Notes: generated by a model from the letters alone, not told the origin. A stretch of DNA of 35,660 nucleotides from Acetatifactor sp. (GCA_016303085.1 JAEDMI010000002.1:1-35660), one strand, 5' to 3'. Counted from the stretch's first letter, positions 16,249 to 25,519 are shown. Program-made: numbers and translations.

Positions 16249-17663
16249 TTTTTCTTTTTCCAGGAATAATAAAACTGCAGCAGCCCGATTCTGGACTTTG
16301 TTTCCGTCTTTTCGTTCAGACTTGCTATATGTCTGTACAACGCCGCTCTGGAAATCAAAAGCTGCTCTGCTATTTCCTGTACATTTTCATCTGACTCCAG
16401 CAATACCTTCAGGACTTCCTGTTCCCTGTCCGTCAGGGAAAACCGCTCTGAAAATGCCGAGAATTTTTCTGTATCACCTATTACCGACTGCTCATCTGTC
16501 TCGGTTTCTTCCGTTCCGAACTGGCTTTGGCAGACATAGATGGCAATGCTGATCAGCACAAACAGAACAAGGGCTGTGATGATAATTGCCATACTGTCTT
16601 TCGATGAAAGCAGGGTTACCGACAACGCAGATGTCATGACCGCACAGATATTGTTTACGGCACGTCCGATGCCGGCCCAAAGCTCCGGAACTTTCATATA
16701 ATAAGCCAAATCCAGGAAACTCACCGTAAAAAACACAACAAAAAATCCTGCGGAGAGATAGAATACCACAAGCCCGGCTATAAAGGATCCTCCCGACTGA
16801 ATCACCACAACGCAGATTGTGGAAAGAAGCGTTACGGAATACATTATCAGATTCATAAACCGCCGCCCTTTTATATCATACAAAAAGCCTGCTGCCAGAC
16901 CACTCAATGCAAGAAGCAGTCTGGGCCACTGTCCGATATCCACACTGCCCGAGGCATGAACCAATGTCACCGCATTGTCCAGGGTTGAAAAGACACATGT
17001 CATGAGAACCACACATGTCACCAGTCCGCCTGCCGCAACAGTCCGGTTTCTCAAGATTCCTCTTGCCGCTGCCGCTTCCCCGGTTTCCTTCTGCCTTCCG
17101 TATACAGCTCCGTTTCTCAATTTTAAAATAAAAACCAGGAAAAACATCAGCGAAACGGAGAGAACCACCGCTTCGACCACGTCACTTTTTACGCAGTTGT
17201 TATTGACAAATTGAAATAGAATTCCCAGGGCATACGATACTCCCATCATCTTTGCCAGATGTCTGCTGCCGCCGAATGCACAAAATACCCAATAGTGCAC
17301 TCCGCTGCCCACTGCTCCTAAGAACCCAAAGAAAATTAAACCGGGAATTAATATTGTGGCATAAGACAAATGCTGTTGTATGAGGAAAATGCAGACAACA
17401 CCCAAAACGGTTCCGCAAAGAAGGAGTGTGTGCTTCATACCGGACGAGAAAAATCTATTGGCAACCGGGAACAGGACAAACCCAAGCACACTGGCTCCCA
17501 GAATATAACTCTGGGCAACTACAACACCTTCCGAATCTGCAACATATGCCATCATATTGTCAAACAGATACTCCGTCCCCAGAAATAAAAAATTAAATAA
17601 CGCCGTTAATACAATCGATATAACAACATCTATCGTTTCGTTCTTCAGGCAAACCTTTTTCAT
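16245..17663 (-). CDS. 12-TM membrane protein with C-terminal LuxR-type HTH (transcriptional regulator)
   Basis: 472 residues from the ATG at 17663 (GGAG nine bases upstream). Residues about 10-370 contain some 12 hydrophobic helices in an MFS-like arrangement. A ~35-residue linker leads to a LuxR/GerE helix-turn-helix at about 405-470 (LTDREQEVLKVLLE...VQEIAEQLLISRAALYRHI). Membrane-embedded LuxR regulators of this form occur in Actinobacteria such as Eggerthella and in some Firmicutes; the membrane part probably senses a ligand or membrane state. The same 17-bp box abuts its own promoter and that of the downstream mscS operon, which predicts autoregulation and control of mscS. No transporter activity is implied. 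Confidence 0.88.
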   Translation of the reverse strand: MKKVCLKNETIDVVISIVLTALFNFLFLGTEYLFDNMMAYVADSEGVVVAQSYILGASVLGFVLFPVANRFFSSGMKHTLLLCGTVLGVVCIFLIQQHLSYATILIPGLIFFGFLGAVGSGVHYWVFCAFGGSRHLAKMMGVSYALGILFQFVNNNCVKSDVVEAVVLSVSLMFFLVFILKLRNGAVYGRQKETGEAAAARGILRNRTVAAGGLVTCVVLMTCVFSTLDNAVTLVHASGSVDIGQWPRLLLALSGLAAGFLYDIKGRRFMNLIMYSVTLLSTICVVVIQSGGSFIAGLVVFYLSAGFFVVFFTVSFLDLAYYMKVPELWAGIGRAVNNICAVMTSALSVTLLSSKDSMAIIITALVLFVLISIAIYVCQSQFGTEETETDEQSVIGDTEKFSAFSERFSLTDREQEVLKVLLESDENVQEIAEQLLISRAALYRHIASLNEKTETKSRIGLLQFYYSWKKKN

Positions 17664-17692
17664 CAGCAATCACTCCGTGTTGTATTTTTATT

Positions 17693-17722
17693 ATTATATA
17701 TACAAAAGTATCACCGAGGCAA
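17693..17722 (-). promoter_or_regulatory. Promoter of the 12-TM LuxR regulator gene
   Basis: -35 TTGCCT (17717-17722), 18-base spacer, -10 TATAAT (17693-17698), 30 bases upstream of the start codon. It is immediately preceded by the putative LuxR box. Confidence 0.7.
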
Positions 17723-17739
17723 GTTGACATATGTCTCAA
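17723..17739 (-). promoter_or_regulatory. Putative LuxR-type box at the regulator's own promoter
   Basis: TTGAGACATATGTCAAC on the minus strand, containing the palindrome GACATATGTC and abutting the -35. Its near-copy sits in the same position at the mscS promoter (16232-16248). Confidence 0.55.
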
Positions 17740-17790
17740 AGAATTGTTTTTTCGTTTCGGTGTGCTTCTGCCCACCCTTGTTTTAACTAT

Positions 17791-17824
17791 AAAAATAACA
17801 GATATCTGTTTCAAGATATCTGTT
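17791..17824 (-). terminator. Rho-independent terminator after the small secreted protein gene
   Basis: Perfect 10-bp stem (arms 17797-17806 and 17815-17824, AACAGATATC/GATATCTGTT) with an 8-base loop, followed on the minus strand by ATTTTT. It separates the STAND regulator unit from the LuxR gene. Confidence 0.75.
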
Positions 17825-17870
17825 GTGCTTTCTATCACTTTTCGGTTTTTTCTACAGTTCCATCGTTCTA

Positions 17871-18281
17871 TTATACATCCTTTGTTTTTTTCTTCACCGC
17901 GAAGAACGCGTAAAAACTCACAACAATAACCATTGTGCCTATCACGATATTCCACCACAGATTCCGGACATTGTTTCCCGCTTCTGCGCTGTTCTGTATA
18001 CTGCCATCACCGGCTTTTGGTACTTCATCCGATTCGATTTTCTCTATCGTTACGGTCAACGTACCGGGAAAGTTCATGTTGCTTTCCTCTGTTCCACCCG
18101 GAAGCGACTGCCCACTCACAGCCTCAAGCAGTTCTCCAAATATTGTATTTACCGCCGTCTGTTCTTCTGCCGTCCGCGCCGATACGGATAACGCGCAAAA
18201 GTTTATTGCATTGCCTACAAGAACTGCTGTCAGCAGCAACACAAATATCCGCCTTAAGCCTGACTTCCGTTCTTTCATCAT
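17871..18281 (-). CDS. Small secreted/membrane protein of unknown function
   Basis: About 136 residues from an ATG at 18281; GGAG is 5 bases upstream, and the next-codon ATG at 18278 is also possible. A positively charged N-terminus and hydrophobic stretch form a signal peptide or first helix with a likely cleavage after SVSA. An extracellular stretch of ~65 residues follows, then a second hydrophobic helix (WWNIVIGTMVIVVSFYAFFAV) and a short basic tail KKKTKDV. The arrangement is that of a small surface protein held by a C-terminal helix. No family recognised. It starts about 50 bases after the MalT-like regulator stop and ends before a terminator, so both are probably one transcript. Confidence 0.7.
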   Translation of the reverse strand: MMKERKSGLRRIFVLLLTAVLVGNAINFCALSVSARTAEEQTAVNTIFGELLEAVSGQSLPGGTEESNMNFPGTLTVTIEKIESDEVPKAGDGSIQNSAEAGNNVRNLWWNIVIGTMVIVVSFYAFFAVKKKTKDV

Positions 18282-18333
18282 TTTCACTCCGTTTCTGTAT
18301 GTCTTTCAAACCGTAATCTCTCGTATTTATTCT

Positions 18334-20787
18334 TCACAGAAGTCTCCGGTTTCTGGCTTCTGCCACTGCGGCAGTCTTGTTATTTACACCTAACTTTTTA
18401 TAGGTTTCCTGATTGTAGTATTTCACTCCCGCTTTGGACAATCCAAGTTGATCTGCGATATCCTCCACAGACAGCCCCTCCGCCTGTAACCGCAGGATTT
18501 TCAGCGCCTTATCGCTCAAAACCACATTGCCCTCCTGTTTTTTCTTCAGGTAAGCCGGATACAAGCCTGCCATTTGTTCACATTCCTCCATGACCTGCTT
18601 CTTAAATGCCTGATCCTGCCATATAACCGTACCGGCTTTCAAAAGTTCCCAGAGTGCTGAGCCTTCTCTTGTAAGAATCCGTACGAAGTGGTAATCCTCT
18701 GCCCTTTTCACCGCTTCCTGCAAGGTATCCTTCCAGCCCTCCCTTCCCATGCGGTACATTGCGATTGCTTCCAATATCATGACTTCTATTGTGATATAGG
18801 TTCTGTGCATTTTTTCCGCGTAGAAACCCAACTTGTCCAGTAAAAGCAGTGCCTTTTCCTTCCGCCCGGCTGCCAGATACACACGCACTTTGGTCAGATA
18901 ACGATACCGTTCCATGCCATTGAACTCTGCGTCCTCATCCGGCGCTTCCTCCAGCCACTGATATGCTTCACTGATTCTGCCGGTATATAAATCCATTCTT
19001 ACCGACATGGCACAGATATTCGGCAAGAGCTTCGGTGCTTCCTGTTCTGCCACCTGTCGAAAACTCTCCAGCATTTCCGCCGCATCTTCCATACGGTTAT
19101 TTATAATGGATAAACATGTCAGGATTCCCACTGCCACAAAGACCTGCTCCGTCTTTCCGCCGCTCTCCGCCTGCATTCTTCCTTTGCCCGCAAGGGATGC
19201 CACCTCGTAATCATTCCCGCCCTTTTCAAAAAAGCTCTCCGCAAGGGCGAGGTTTACCAGACCCTTCCCATATTTTCCAAGCACAAGGCTTACTGCCTTT
19301 CCGATGGTCTTTGCCAGTTCCTTATCCTTCCTGCTCCATTCGCAAAAATCTTTTCCGCCGTTCATCATGGAGGGCAGATTGCTGGTAACGGAAAACTCCG
19401 GCAAAACCATCCTTCCTTCCGTCAAAAGCACTCCTGCCCGCTTGATTAGGTCTGTCATCCGGACACATCCCCTGTGGGGCAGGGCAATGTCCAGATATAA
19501 AAGCCTTGTTTCTGCTGCCCTTTTCATGCCTCCTGTCTTTTCTTTTGCATAGGCAGAAAGTTCCTGATACCAGCGCTCACTTTCTTCTTCATTCAAAAGC
19601 ATGGATTGCAGCATACTCATGCCCGCCATCAGTTCCACACTTTCCTTTATCTTTTCTTCCGGGAGCACCAGGTAATAATGCTTCAGTTCAAAATAGTCTC
19701 CCGATGCCGGATTTCTTCTCATATTTTCAATCAATATCCGGGAAATTCCCTCCTCATTGTGGCACATTTCATACATTCTGAGCGCTTCCGCCACATTTCC
19801 TTCTATCTCATAACTGTTTCCGGCACTGTAATACAGCTCCTTTATGTAATCCTGCGAGTATTTCGCAGAAAGCCTCCGGCTCATGGAATATTTCATGGGA
19901 GACCTCAACTCATAAATACTCTGTTCATTCTCTCTCCGTTCCAGGAGGAAATTTCCTGTTTCCTGTGCCTGTCTTATGAGCTTTCCCGCCTCTTTTTTCT
20001 TTGTAATCTGCTGTGCCATCTGTAGGTCGAACTGCTCCACAATGGATATCGCTTCCAAAAACTCCTGTAACTCCACATTCCATTGGTCATATACATGAAC
20101 TTCCAGATAATCCCACATATCCTTTTTGGACTCTTCAATGGCACGGAGCTCTGCCCCTTCTCTGTCTCTTGCTGTCTCCGCCCCCGGGATGCTCTTCAGC
20201 CTCATAGCCACAATTTTCAGGCACAGGGGATTCCCATAGCCCAGATCCCGTATTCTGTTACATGCAGCCTCCGTAGGATACAGCTCCCATTTCTCCAGAT
20301 AGGTATCCAGTTCCTTCCCTGTCAGGCATAGTTCTTCTTCTCCGATTGTCACGAAAATATACCGGACAAAGGCAGATTTTAACCATTTCGGCACCGGAGC
20401 CCTGGAAATCAGAATCAACCAGACATCCTTTCTGCCGCTCAATTCCTCTATCAACTCCCCACAGACATTTCTGTCCTCCTGGGTTTCCAGCACATGTAAA
20501 TCGTCTATCACAAAAACCGTCTGTGTACTTGCTTTTTCAACCGCCGCATCCGTTTTCTCCTGTACCATCCGGGCCATCTCCGCAATTCCGCTCTTAGCCA
20601 GGTCGATATAACAGTATCGTTTTCCGGCAAGAAAACCCGCCACAAAGGAGGTTTTGCCGGTTCCTGTTGCGCCGTAGATATACACAGTCTGCCTGGTGTT
20701 CCGGGCAGACTTCATCTGCTCCCATGCTGCCTGCGGACGCACATAGTATTCATCCACGACAGGTTTATCTGTTTTTTTCTCTGACAT
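18334..20787 (-). CDS. MalT-like STAND ATPase transcriptional regulator (LuxR HTH)
   Basis: 817 residues, close to the ~900 of MalT. Residues about 20-300 are a STAND-type NTPase with Walker A GATGTGKTS (39-47) and Walker B VFVIDDLH (91-98). Residues about 320-740 are helical, TPR-like repeats forming the sensor region. The C-terminal LuxR HTH is at about 755-817 (LSVEDIADQLGLSKAGVKYYNQETYKKLGV). Regulators of this class bind ATP and an inducer, oligomerise and activate transcription; the inducer is unknown here. The ATG start has AAAGGA about 6 bases upstream. Its own promoter lies in the 90-base gap before it, and a small secreted protein gene follows. Confidence 0.9.
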   Translation of the reverse strand: MSEKKTDKPVVDEYYVRPQAAWEQMKSARNTRQTVYIYGATGTGKTSFVAGFLAGKRYCYIDLAKSGIAEMARMVQEKTDAAVEKASTQTVFVIDDLHVLETQEDRNVCGELIEELSGRKDVWLILISRAPVPKWLKSAFVRYIFVTIGEEELCLTGKELDTYLEKWELYPTEAACNRIRDLGYGNPLCLKIVAMRLKSIPGAETARDREGAELRAIEESKKDMWDYLEVHVYDQWNVELQEFLEAISIVEQFDLQMAQQITKKKEAGKLIRQAQETGNFLLERRENEQSIYELRSPMKYSMSRRLSAKYSQDYIKELYYSAGNSYEIEGNVAEALRMYEMCHNEEGISRILIENMRRNPASGDYFELKHYYLVLPEEKIKESVELMAGMSMLQSMLLNEEESERWYQELSAYAKEKTGGMKRAAETRLLYLDIALPHRGCVRMTDLIKRAGVLLTEGRMVLPEFSVTSNLPSMMNGGKDFCEWSRKDKELAKTIGKAVSLVLGKYGKGLVNLALAESFFEKGGNDYEVASLAGKGRMQAESGGKTEQVFVAVGILTCLSIINNRMEDAAEMLESFRQVAEQEAPKLLPNICAMSVRMDLYTGRISEAYQWLEEAPDEDAEFNGMERYRYLTKVRVYLAAGRKEKALLLLDKLGFYAEKMHRTYITIEVMILEAIAMYRMGREGWKDTLQEAVKRAEDYHFVRILTREGSALWELLKAGTVIWQDQAFKKQVMEECEQMAGLYPAYLKKKQEGNVVLSDKALKILRLQAEGLSVEDIADQLGLSKAGVKYYNQETYKKLGVNNKTAAVAEARNRRLL

Positions 20788-20847
20788 ATTTTTCCTTTCT
20801 GCAACGGATTATAAGGCATAAAAACTGACTTTTTTATATTTTATACC

Positions 20848-20877
20848 ATTATACATGGCTAAAACAGGATATGTAAA
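20848..20877 (-). promoter_or_regulatory. Promoter of the MalT-like regulator gene
   Basis: -35 TTTACA (20872-20877), 18-base spacer, -10 TATAAT (20848-20853). The -35 directly follows the TAG stop of the S8 peptidase gene. A second TATAAT-like hexamer lies nearer the start codon. Confidence 0.7.
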
Positions 20878-22665
20878 CTAGCCAAAAGGATAGACTTTTT
20901 CATTTGGCAAACTCTCCTCCACACAAAGCCGTCCCCAGCCTACCCGTTCGTTGGGGTACTGCGTTTCTCCCCGCAACGGCTGTGCCCCCCGGCGCATATA
21001 TGCTTTTACTTTTTCTCCGTACAGAAAAGGGTCGTTTCCCCGGACGATACCCCACTCCATCAAAAGCGCCGCGCTTCCTGTGACAATGGGGGTTGCAAAG
21101 GAAGTGCCGGTAACGGGCAGATAACTGCCGTAGATATCCGGTGCAAGCACTCCTACTCCCGGAGCCACCAGGTCCGGCTTGGCAATTCCCGCCGTCACTA
21201 CGCCTATGGTTCTCTCAGTATCCGCATAGCCCCTGCCGGAAAAGTCCGCATAGGCCTGATAGGTACTGTCGTAGGCTCCGACAGTGATAACCTTTGCCGC
21301 TGTAGAGGGAATGGTCAGCGTCACGTCCGGCGTAGGACGGTAAAAGCCGGTGGCGCTGCTTCGGGCAGCTCCACTGGGCAGATAAAAATAGTATTGACCG
21401 GTCACTGATTTCAAAGCTTCCAGCCGGATGGTCCATACACCGCTGTTGATATAAGGGCGTCCAAGAGGAAGCATATCCAGATAGATTTCCTGAGCCGCCG
21501 CATAGGGCGTAGGCTCACCGATATAGACCAGAATTTCCGTCCGCTCCAACCGTAGTGTATATTTACCTCCTTCCACCGATGCAGGCAGCGCTGATTCCTG
21601 ACCGCCGGGAGAGCGCAGGCGTATCCGGTACACATCACTGTAATTCTTCCAAAGCTGAATATTCAGCCCACTCTCATACTCCGCCACAGCCAGTTCCACG
21701 TCCGTCATACGCTCACTTTCCCCGATTCGCCCCGCAAGATGCCCTGCATTTGCCCCCTCATTACCGCTGCCCACGCAAATCACCGTTCTGCCGATTTCTG
21801 CCGCATTGTCCAAGAAACGCTCCAGAAGAGAGCTTCCGTCGTGGGCACCGTAACTGTTTCCGAAGCTTAGGTTCAACGCAAGAGGCATCTGTAACTCCAA
21901 TGCCTTTCTCACAGCCCAGGTCACTGCCCGCATGATTTCCGTGGTTCGGGGAAAAGAGCCGGCATCCGGCAAGCCCAGCTTCACGATAAGCAGTTCCGCT
22001 TCGGGTGCCACACCGCTGTACCTTCCACTGCTTCCCGCTGCGATTCCCGCCACTGCCGTGCCGTGTCCGCCGGTGTCTGCCGTGGGAAGCAGTTCAAACT
22101 GCCGCTGGGGAGTCTCCGCCTCCATTGCGGCATTAATCTGTGCCGAATTAAACTCCACACCCATCCGGAACCCCTCCGGAGGGCGGCGGTTCTCCCCGTC
22201 GGGTCTCAGGGTCTGATCCCATAGAAAGCGAATTCTGGTACTGCCGTCCGCCTTGCGAAACTCCGGCAGCCGATAGTCGATGCCGCTGTCAGCCACCGCT
22301 ATCAGGGTTCCCCTTCCCGACAAAGAAAGGTCCCGCCGGGACAGCTGCTGTATGCAGGAGTCCTCTGCGGGACCGATAACATCATAGAAAAAACGCTTGG
22401 GCTTTTCCACATATTCAATCTGCTCCAACTCCGCCACCGCTTCCACCAGCCCTTCCGGTACTGTCAGCAAAGCATATCCGGCAATCAGATATTCTATCTG
22501 AACATTTAGTGTCTCCAGTATATCCAGGCTTCCGTGATACTTCACAATCACTTCCCAGGTTCTTGCACGCTCGTCAAACCCGATGTTCAAATCCTCCGTT
22601 CGTTCCCTGGTTTCCTCCGATGTCTGCAGCGCCAGCTGCAACAGGTTTTCCAGCTTCTGATTCAT
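20878..22665 (-). CDS. Csp-like subtilase (S8 family peptidase)
   Basis: 595 residues, no signal peptide. The subtilase triad is complete: Asp126 (IAVADSGID), His201 (GHGTAVAGIAAGS) and Ser522 (GTSFATPIVTGSAAL). An insertion of roughly 110 residues between His and Ser (about residues 330-440) is beta-rich. Together with the ~100-residue N-terminal prodomain this matches the jelly-roll-containing Csp proteases of Clostridia, some of which process the spore cortex hydrolase SleC during germination. Many Lachnospiraceae carry paralogues of unknown role, and no sleC or other germination gene is nearby, so a germination role is inference. The start lacks a strong ribosome binding site (GGGCGG nine bases upstream). 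Confidence 0.88.
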   Translation of the reverse strand: MNQKLENLLQLALQTSEETRERTEDLNIGFDERARTWEVIVKYHGSLDILETLNVQIEYLIAGYALLTVPEGLVEAVAELEQIEYVEKPKRFFYDVIGPAEDSCIQQLSRRDLSLSGRGTLIAVADSGIDYRLPEFRKADGSTRIRFLWDQTLRPDGENRRPPEGFRMGVEFNSAQINAAMEAETPQRQFELLPTADTGGHGTAVAGIAAGSSGRYSGVAPEAELLIVKLGLPDAGSFPRTTEIMRAVTWAVRKALELQMPLALNLSFGNSYGAHDGSSLLERFLDNAAEIGRTVICVGSGNEGANAGHLAGRIGESERMTDVELAVAEYESGLNIQLWKNYSDVYRIRLRSPGGQESALPASVEGGKYTLRLERTEILVYIGEPTPYAAAQEIYLDMLPLGRPYINSGVWTIRLEALKSVTGQYYFYLPSGAARSSATGFYRPTPDVTLTIPSTAAKVITVGAYDSTYQAYADFSGRGYADTERTIGVVTAGIAKPDLVAPGVGVLAPDIYGSYLPVTGTSFATPIVTGSAALLMEWGIVRGNDPFLYGEKVKAYMRRGAQPLRGETQYPNERVGWGRLCVEESLPNEKVYPFG

Positions 22666-22723
22666 GGCAGTTCCGCCCTGTATGCTTTACCATATCTTAT
22701 GCACGCTGCCGGGGCGGCAGCAC

Positions 22724-23971
22724 CTATGTATCCTGATTTTCAGAAGCTGTAATCTGTATTTTTTCCACCCGCCTTCCGTTCATCTCCAGCACCTTCACAC
22801 GATATCCTTCAAATGCAAACTCGTCTCCCGCTTTCGGAACACAGCTCATCTCATCCATCACCCAACCGCTTGCCGTCACCGCTTCCGGCTCCGAATCAAT
22901 TCCCAGCATTTCAAACAATTTCTCCGCATTGGCGCTTCCCCGGACAATAAATTCCGCTTCCGATACCTTTTCCATTTCTTCCACAACTTCATCATGTTCA
23001 TCCCATATTTCACCTACCAATTCCTCCAGAATGTCTTCCATGGTAACGATACCTACGGTTCCTCCGAATTCATCCAGCACTACTGCCATATGGGATTTCT
23101 GTTTTTGAAGCTCCCGCAAAAGTTCTCCGATAGGTTTCCATTTTGTGATGTAATACGCCGGGCGGATTATCGACATCACCCCTTTTTCCGTCCGGTAAAT
23201 CTGATTATAAAAGTCTTTTTGATAAATGATCCCCACAATGTGGTCTATGCTTTCTTCGTAAACAGGCAGTCTGGAGAAACCGGAGGCAGCAAATACCTGC
23301 GCGATGTCATCTTTTGACGCGTCTAAAGGCACCGCAGTAAGGTCAATTCTGGGCGTCAGTACATCCATGGCTTCAATTTCCGAGAACTCTATGGCACTGC
23401 GTATCAGGTTGCTCTCCTGTTCGTCAATACCTCCCTCCTGTTCCGCTACCTCCACAATGGTCAGCAGTTCCTCCTCTGTGATGGAGCGTTTTTCCTCCGT
23501 CCTGAATATCAGCGAAAGCAGCTTTTTCCATTGCCCGAACAGGAAATTGAACGGAGTAAGCAAAATCTGGAATAACCTGATAACCGGTGCCGAAAACATG
23601 GCAAATCTTTCCGGCGATTCCTTTGCAATGCTCTTCGGCGAAATTTCTCCAAAAACCAGCACCACAACAGTGGTAACAGCCGTAGACACGCTGGGACCTG
23701 CTTCATCTCCCAAAAGCTTCACAAAAAGCACTGTGGCAAGTGAGGCACTGGCTATGTTTACAATATTGTTGCCAATCAAAATGGTGGAAAGCAGGCTGTC
23801 ATAATTCTCCGACAGCCGAAGTACCAGACCGGCCTTTTTATTTCCCTTTTCCGCCATATTTTTTATCCTGATTCTGTTCAGGGAGGAGAATGCCGTCTCC
23901 GTGGCGGAAAAATATGCTGACATAATGATACAGCCAACAATAATAAGCATCGAGATACTGTCATGATTCAT
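22724..23971 (-). CDS. CNNM/CorC-type membrane protein with CBS domains (hemolysin family)
   Basis: 415 residues. An N-terminal DUF21/CNNM domain (about 5-185) has about four hydrophobic helices and the ATETAFSSLNRIRIKNMA signature. A CBS pair follows at about 205-325 (MDVLTPRIDLTAV..., then HMAVVLDEFGGTVGIVTMEDILEELVGEI), and a CorC_HlyC domain at about 335-410. The family contains magnesium or cobalt transporters and exporters; the old name hemolysin is historical. The ATG start has AAAGGA about 10 bases upstream. It follows a strong hairpin terminator of the aminopeptidase gene and precedes the S8 peptidase by 58 bases. That gap contains a GC-rich 7-bp hairpin (22705-22721) without a U-tract. 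Confidence 0.92.
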   Translation of the reverse strand: MNHDSISMLIIVGCIIMSAYFSATETAFSSLNRIRIKNMAEKGNKKAGLVLRLSENYDSLLSTILIGNNIVNIASASLATVLFVKLLGDEAGPSVSTAVTTVVVLVFGEISPKSIAKESPERFAMFSAPVIRLFQILLTPFNFLFGQWKKLLSLIFRTEEKRSITEEELLTIVEVAEQEGGIDEQESNLIRSAIEFSEIEAMDVLTPRIDLTAVPLDASKDDIAQVFAASGFSRLPVYEESIDHIVGIIYQKDFYNQIYRTEKGVMSIIRPAYYITKWKPIGELLRELQKQKSHMAVVLDEFGGTVGIVTMEDILEELVGEIWDEHDEVVEEMEKVSEAEFIVRGSANAEKLFEMLGIDSEPEAVTASGWVMDEMSCVPKAGDEFAFEGYRVKVLEMNGRRVEKIQITASENQDT

Positions 23972-24033
23972 AAATTTCTGTTCCTTTCTTTTTCAGGCGG
24001 CTGTTTACCGCTTTATTCTGTCCCATACAGACA

Positions 24034-24074
24034 GCAAAAGGCATGACCATACCCCGAAAAGGATATGACCATGC
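24034..24074 (-). terminator. Terminator after the M18 aminopeptidase gene
   Basis: A 14-bp stem with three G-U wobbles (arms 24061-24074 and 24041-24054 on the minus strand) and a small loop, followed by CTTTTGCTGTCT. The U-tract is short. It ends the GDP-fucose/aminopeptidase transcript about 120 bases beyond the stop codon. Confidence 0.6.
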
Positions 24075-24191
24075 TTTATTTGTCCTGTCAAAATGTTATT
24101 CAAAATTCCGTAAGTGTCGGCATCACTGTCGGCGTCGTCCACTGATATTTCCTCCTGGATATATTCCGGAAACTACAATATATTTATACAA

Positions 24192-25481
24192 TTACTCCTC
24201 AAAAAATACCCGGAACATATCGACAGCATATTTGGTATCCTTTACACCCGCCGTCTCTACAGCGGAGTGCATGGCCAGCTGGGGCAGTCCGATATCCGCA
24301 CCGGAAACGGATACATGGGCATTTGAAATGTTTCCAAGGGTAGTGCCGCCCACAATATCGGAGCGGTTCGCATAGGTCTGAAAAGGAACCTTTGCCCGCT
24401 CACACAGCATTTTCATCTTCGCTGCCGAAATTGCATCCGTTGCATATCTCTGACTGCCATGATATTTGATGACAATTCCTCCGTTTAAAACGGGACGGTT
24501 GGTGGGGTCTGCCAGTTCGGGATGATTGGGGTGTACTGCGTGTGCGTTATCGGCGGAAACCAAAAAACTCCCCGCAACCAGACGCAGATAACAGCTTCTG
24601 CTCATATTCAGGCTCTCCGCCACCCTCCACAGAGTATCCTCCAGGAAGGTGGAATCCGCTCCCTGCTTTGTTCCGCTTCCCACCTCTTCATTATCAAACA
24701 CCGCGCAGACATTGATATAGCTTGTGGGACAGGCCTGTGTAAAGGCTTTAACGGAAGAAAAGACGCACTGCAAATCGTCCAGTCTTGGGGAAAGAACAAA
24801 TTCCCCGTCATTCCCCAGAATCCGTCCCTTTTCTCTGGCATACAGGAACAGGTCGTGTCCCAGTATGTCCTCCTGCTTCACGCCCGCTGCCTTTGCCACT
24901 TTTTTCATCAATGATGCTTTCTTCCCTCCGCCGCAGTCCGCAAATAGGGGCAGCATATCAGTCTGCGGGTTATATGCCACGCCGCTGTTCATATCCCGGT
25001 TCATATGTATGGCCACATTGGGAATCACCAACAAGTCCTTATCGATATTGACCAATTTGGTCTCCGTTTTGTCCTTCTCCCGAACCACAATGCGGCCTGC
25101 AACAGACAAAGCTCTGTCCAGCCAGGTGGACAGAATCATACCTCCGTATTTTTCCGTATTCAGGCTGACATAATGATTTTCCACCGTCTTTTCAGGGGCT
25201 TCCTTTATCTTGAAGGAAGGAGAATCGCTGTGTGAGGCAACGATATGAAAGCCTCCGGCTTTTTCTGCCTCCTCCGGCAACCGGAAGGCTATCAGGGAGG
25301 AATCGTTTCTGCTCACATAGTACCCTTTCCCCGGTTCGGTCTTCCACTCCTCTGTTTCTTTCAGTTCCTCAAATTCCTGCTCCTCCAGCAGCTTCTTGAC
25401 ATTTGCAACGGCATGGAAACAGCTTGGGCTCTTTTCCACAAACTCCAGCATCTCTTTTGCACATTTCTCATATTCCTTCAT
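24192..25481 (-). CDS. M18 family aminopeptidase
   Basis: About 429 residues from the ATG at 25481; a TTG at 25490 with AAAGG four bases upstream is a serious alternative. Family M18 zinc-binding regions are present: VASHSDSPSFKIKE (about residue 85), SPRLDDLQC (about 230), and FDNEEVGSGTKQGA (about 260), with a late metal-site region GSQRYATDAISAAKM. M18 enzymes are cytosolic, dodecameric and prefer N-terminal Asp or Glu, but preference cannot be read from sequence alone. It lies about 40 bases behind the mannose-1-phosphate guanylyltransferase gene and is probably in the same transcript, though not functionally related. Confidence 0.93.
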   Translation of the reverse strand: MKEYEKCAKEMLEFVEKSPSCFHAVANVKKLLEEQEFEELKETEEWKTEPGKGYYVSRNDSSLIAFRLPEEAEKAGGFHIVASHSDSPSFKIKEAPEKTVENHYVSLNTEKYGGMILSTWLDRALSVAGRIVVREKDKTETKLVNIDKDLLVIPNVAIHMNRDMNSGVAYNPQTDMLPLFADCGGGKKASLMKKVAKAAGVKQEDILGHDLFLYAREKGRILGNDGEFVLSPRLDDLQCVFSSVKAFTQACPTSYINVCAVFDNEEVGSGTKQGADSTFLEDTLWRVAESLNMSRSCYLRLVAGSFLVSADNAHAVHPNHPELADPTNRPVLNGGIVIKYHGSQRYATDAISAAKMKMLCERAKVPFQTYANRSDIVGGTTLGNISNAHVSVSGADIGLPQLAMHSAVETAGVKDTKYAVDMFRVFFEE

Positions 25482-25519
25482 ATTTTTCAACGCACCTTTC
25501 CCGTTCTTTGAAGCTCCGG

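Noticed and set aside
22705..22721. GC-rich perfect 7-bp hairpin after the CNNM/CorC gene
   Set aside because: Not called as a terminator because no U-tract follows on either strand.
24005..24142. Possible 45-residue protein with a GTG start and GGAGG eight bases upstream on the minus strand
   Set aside because: A strong hairpin terminator lies in the middle of the frame and the composition shows no domain; most likely chance.
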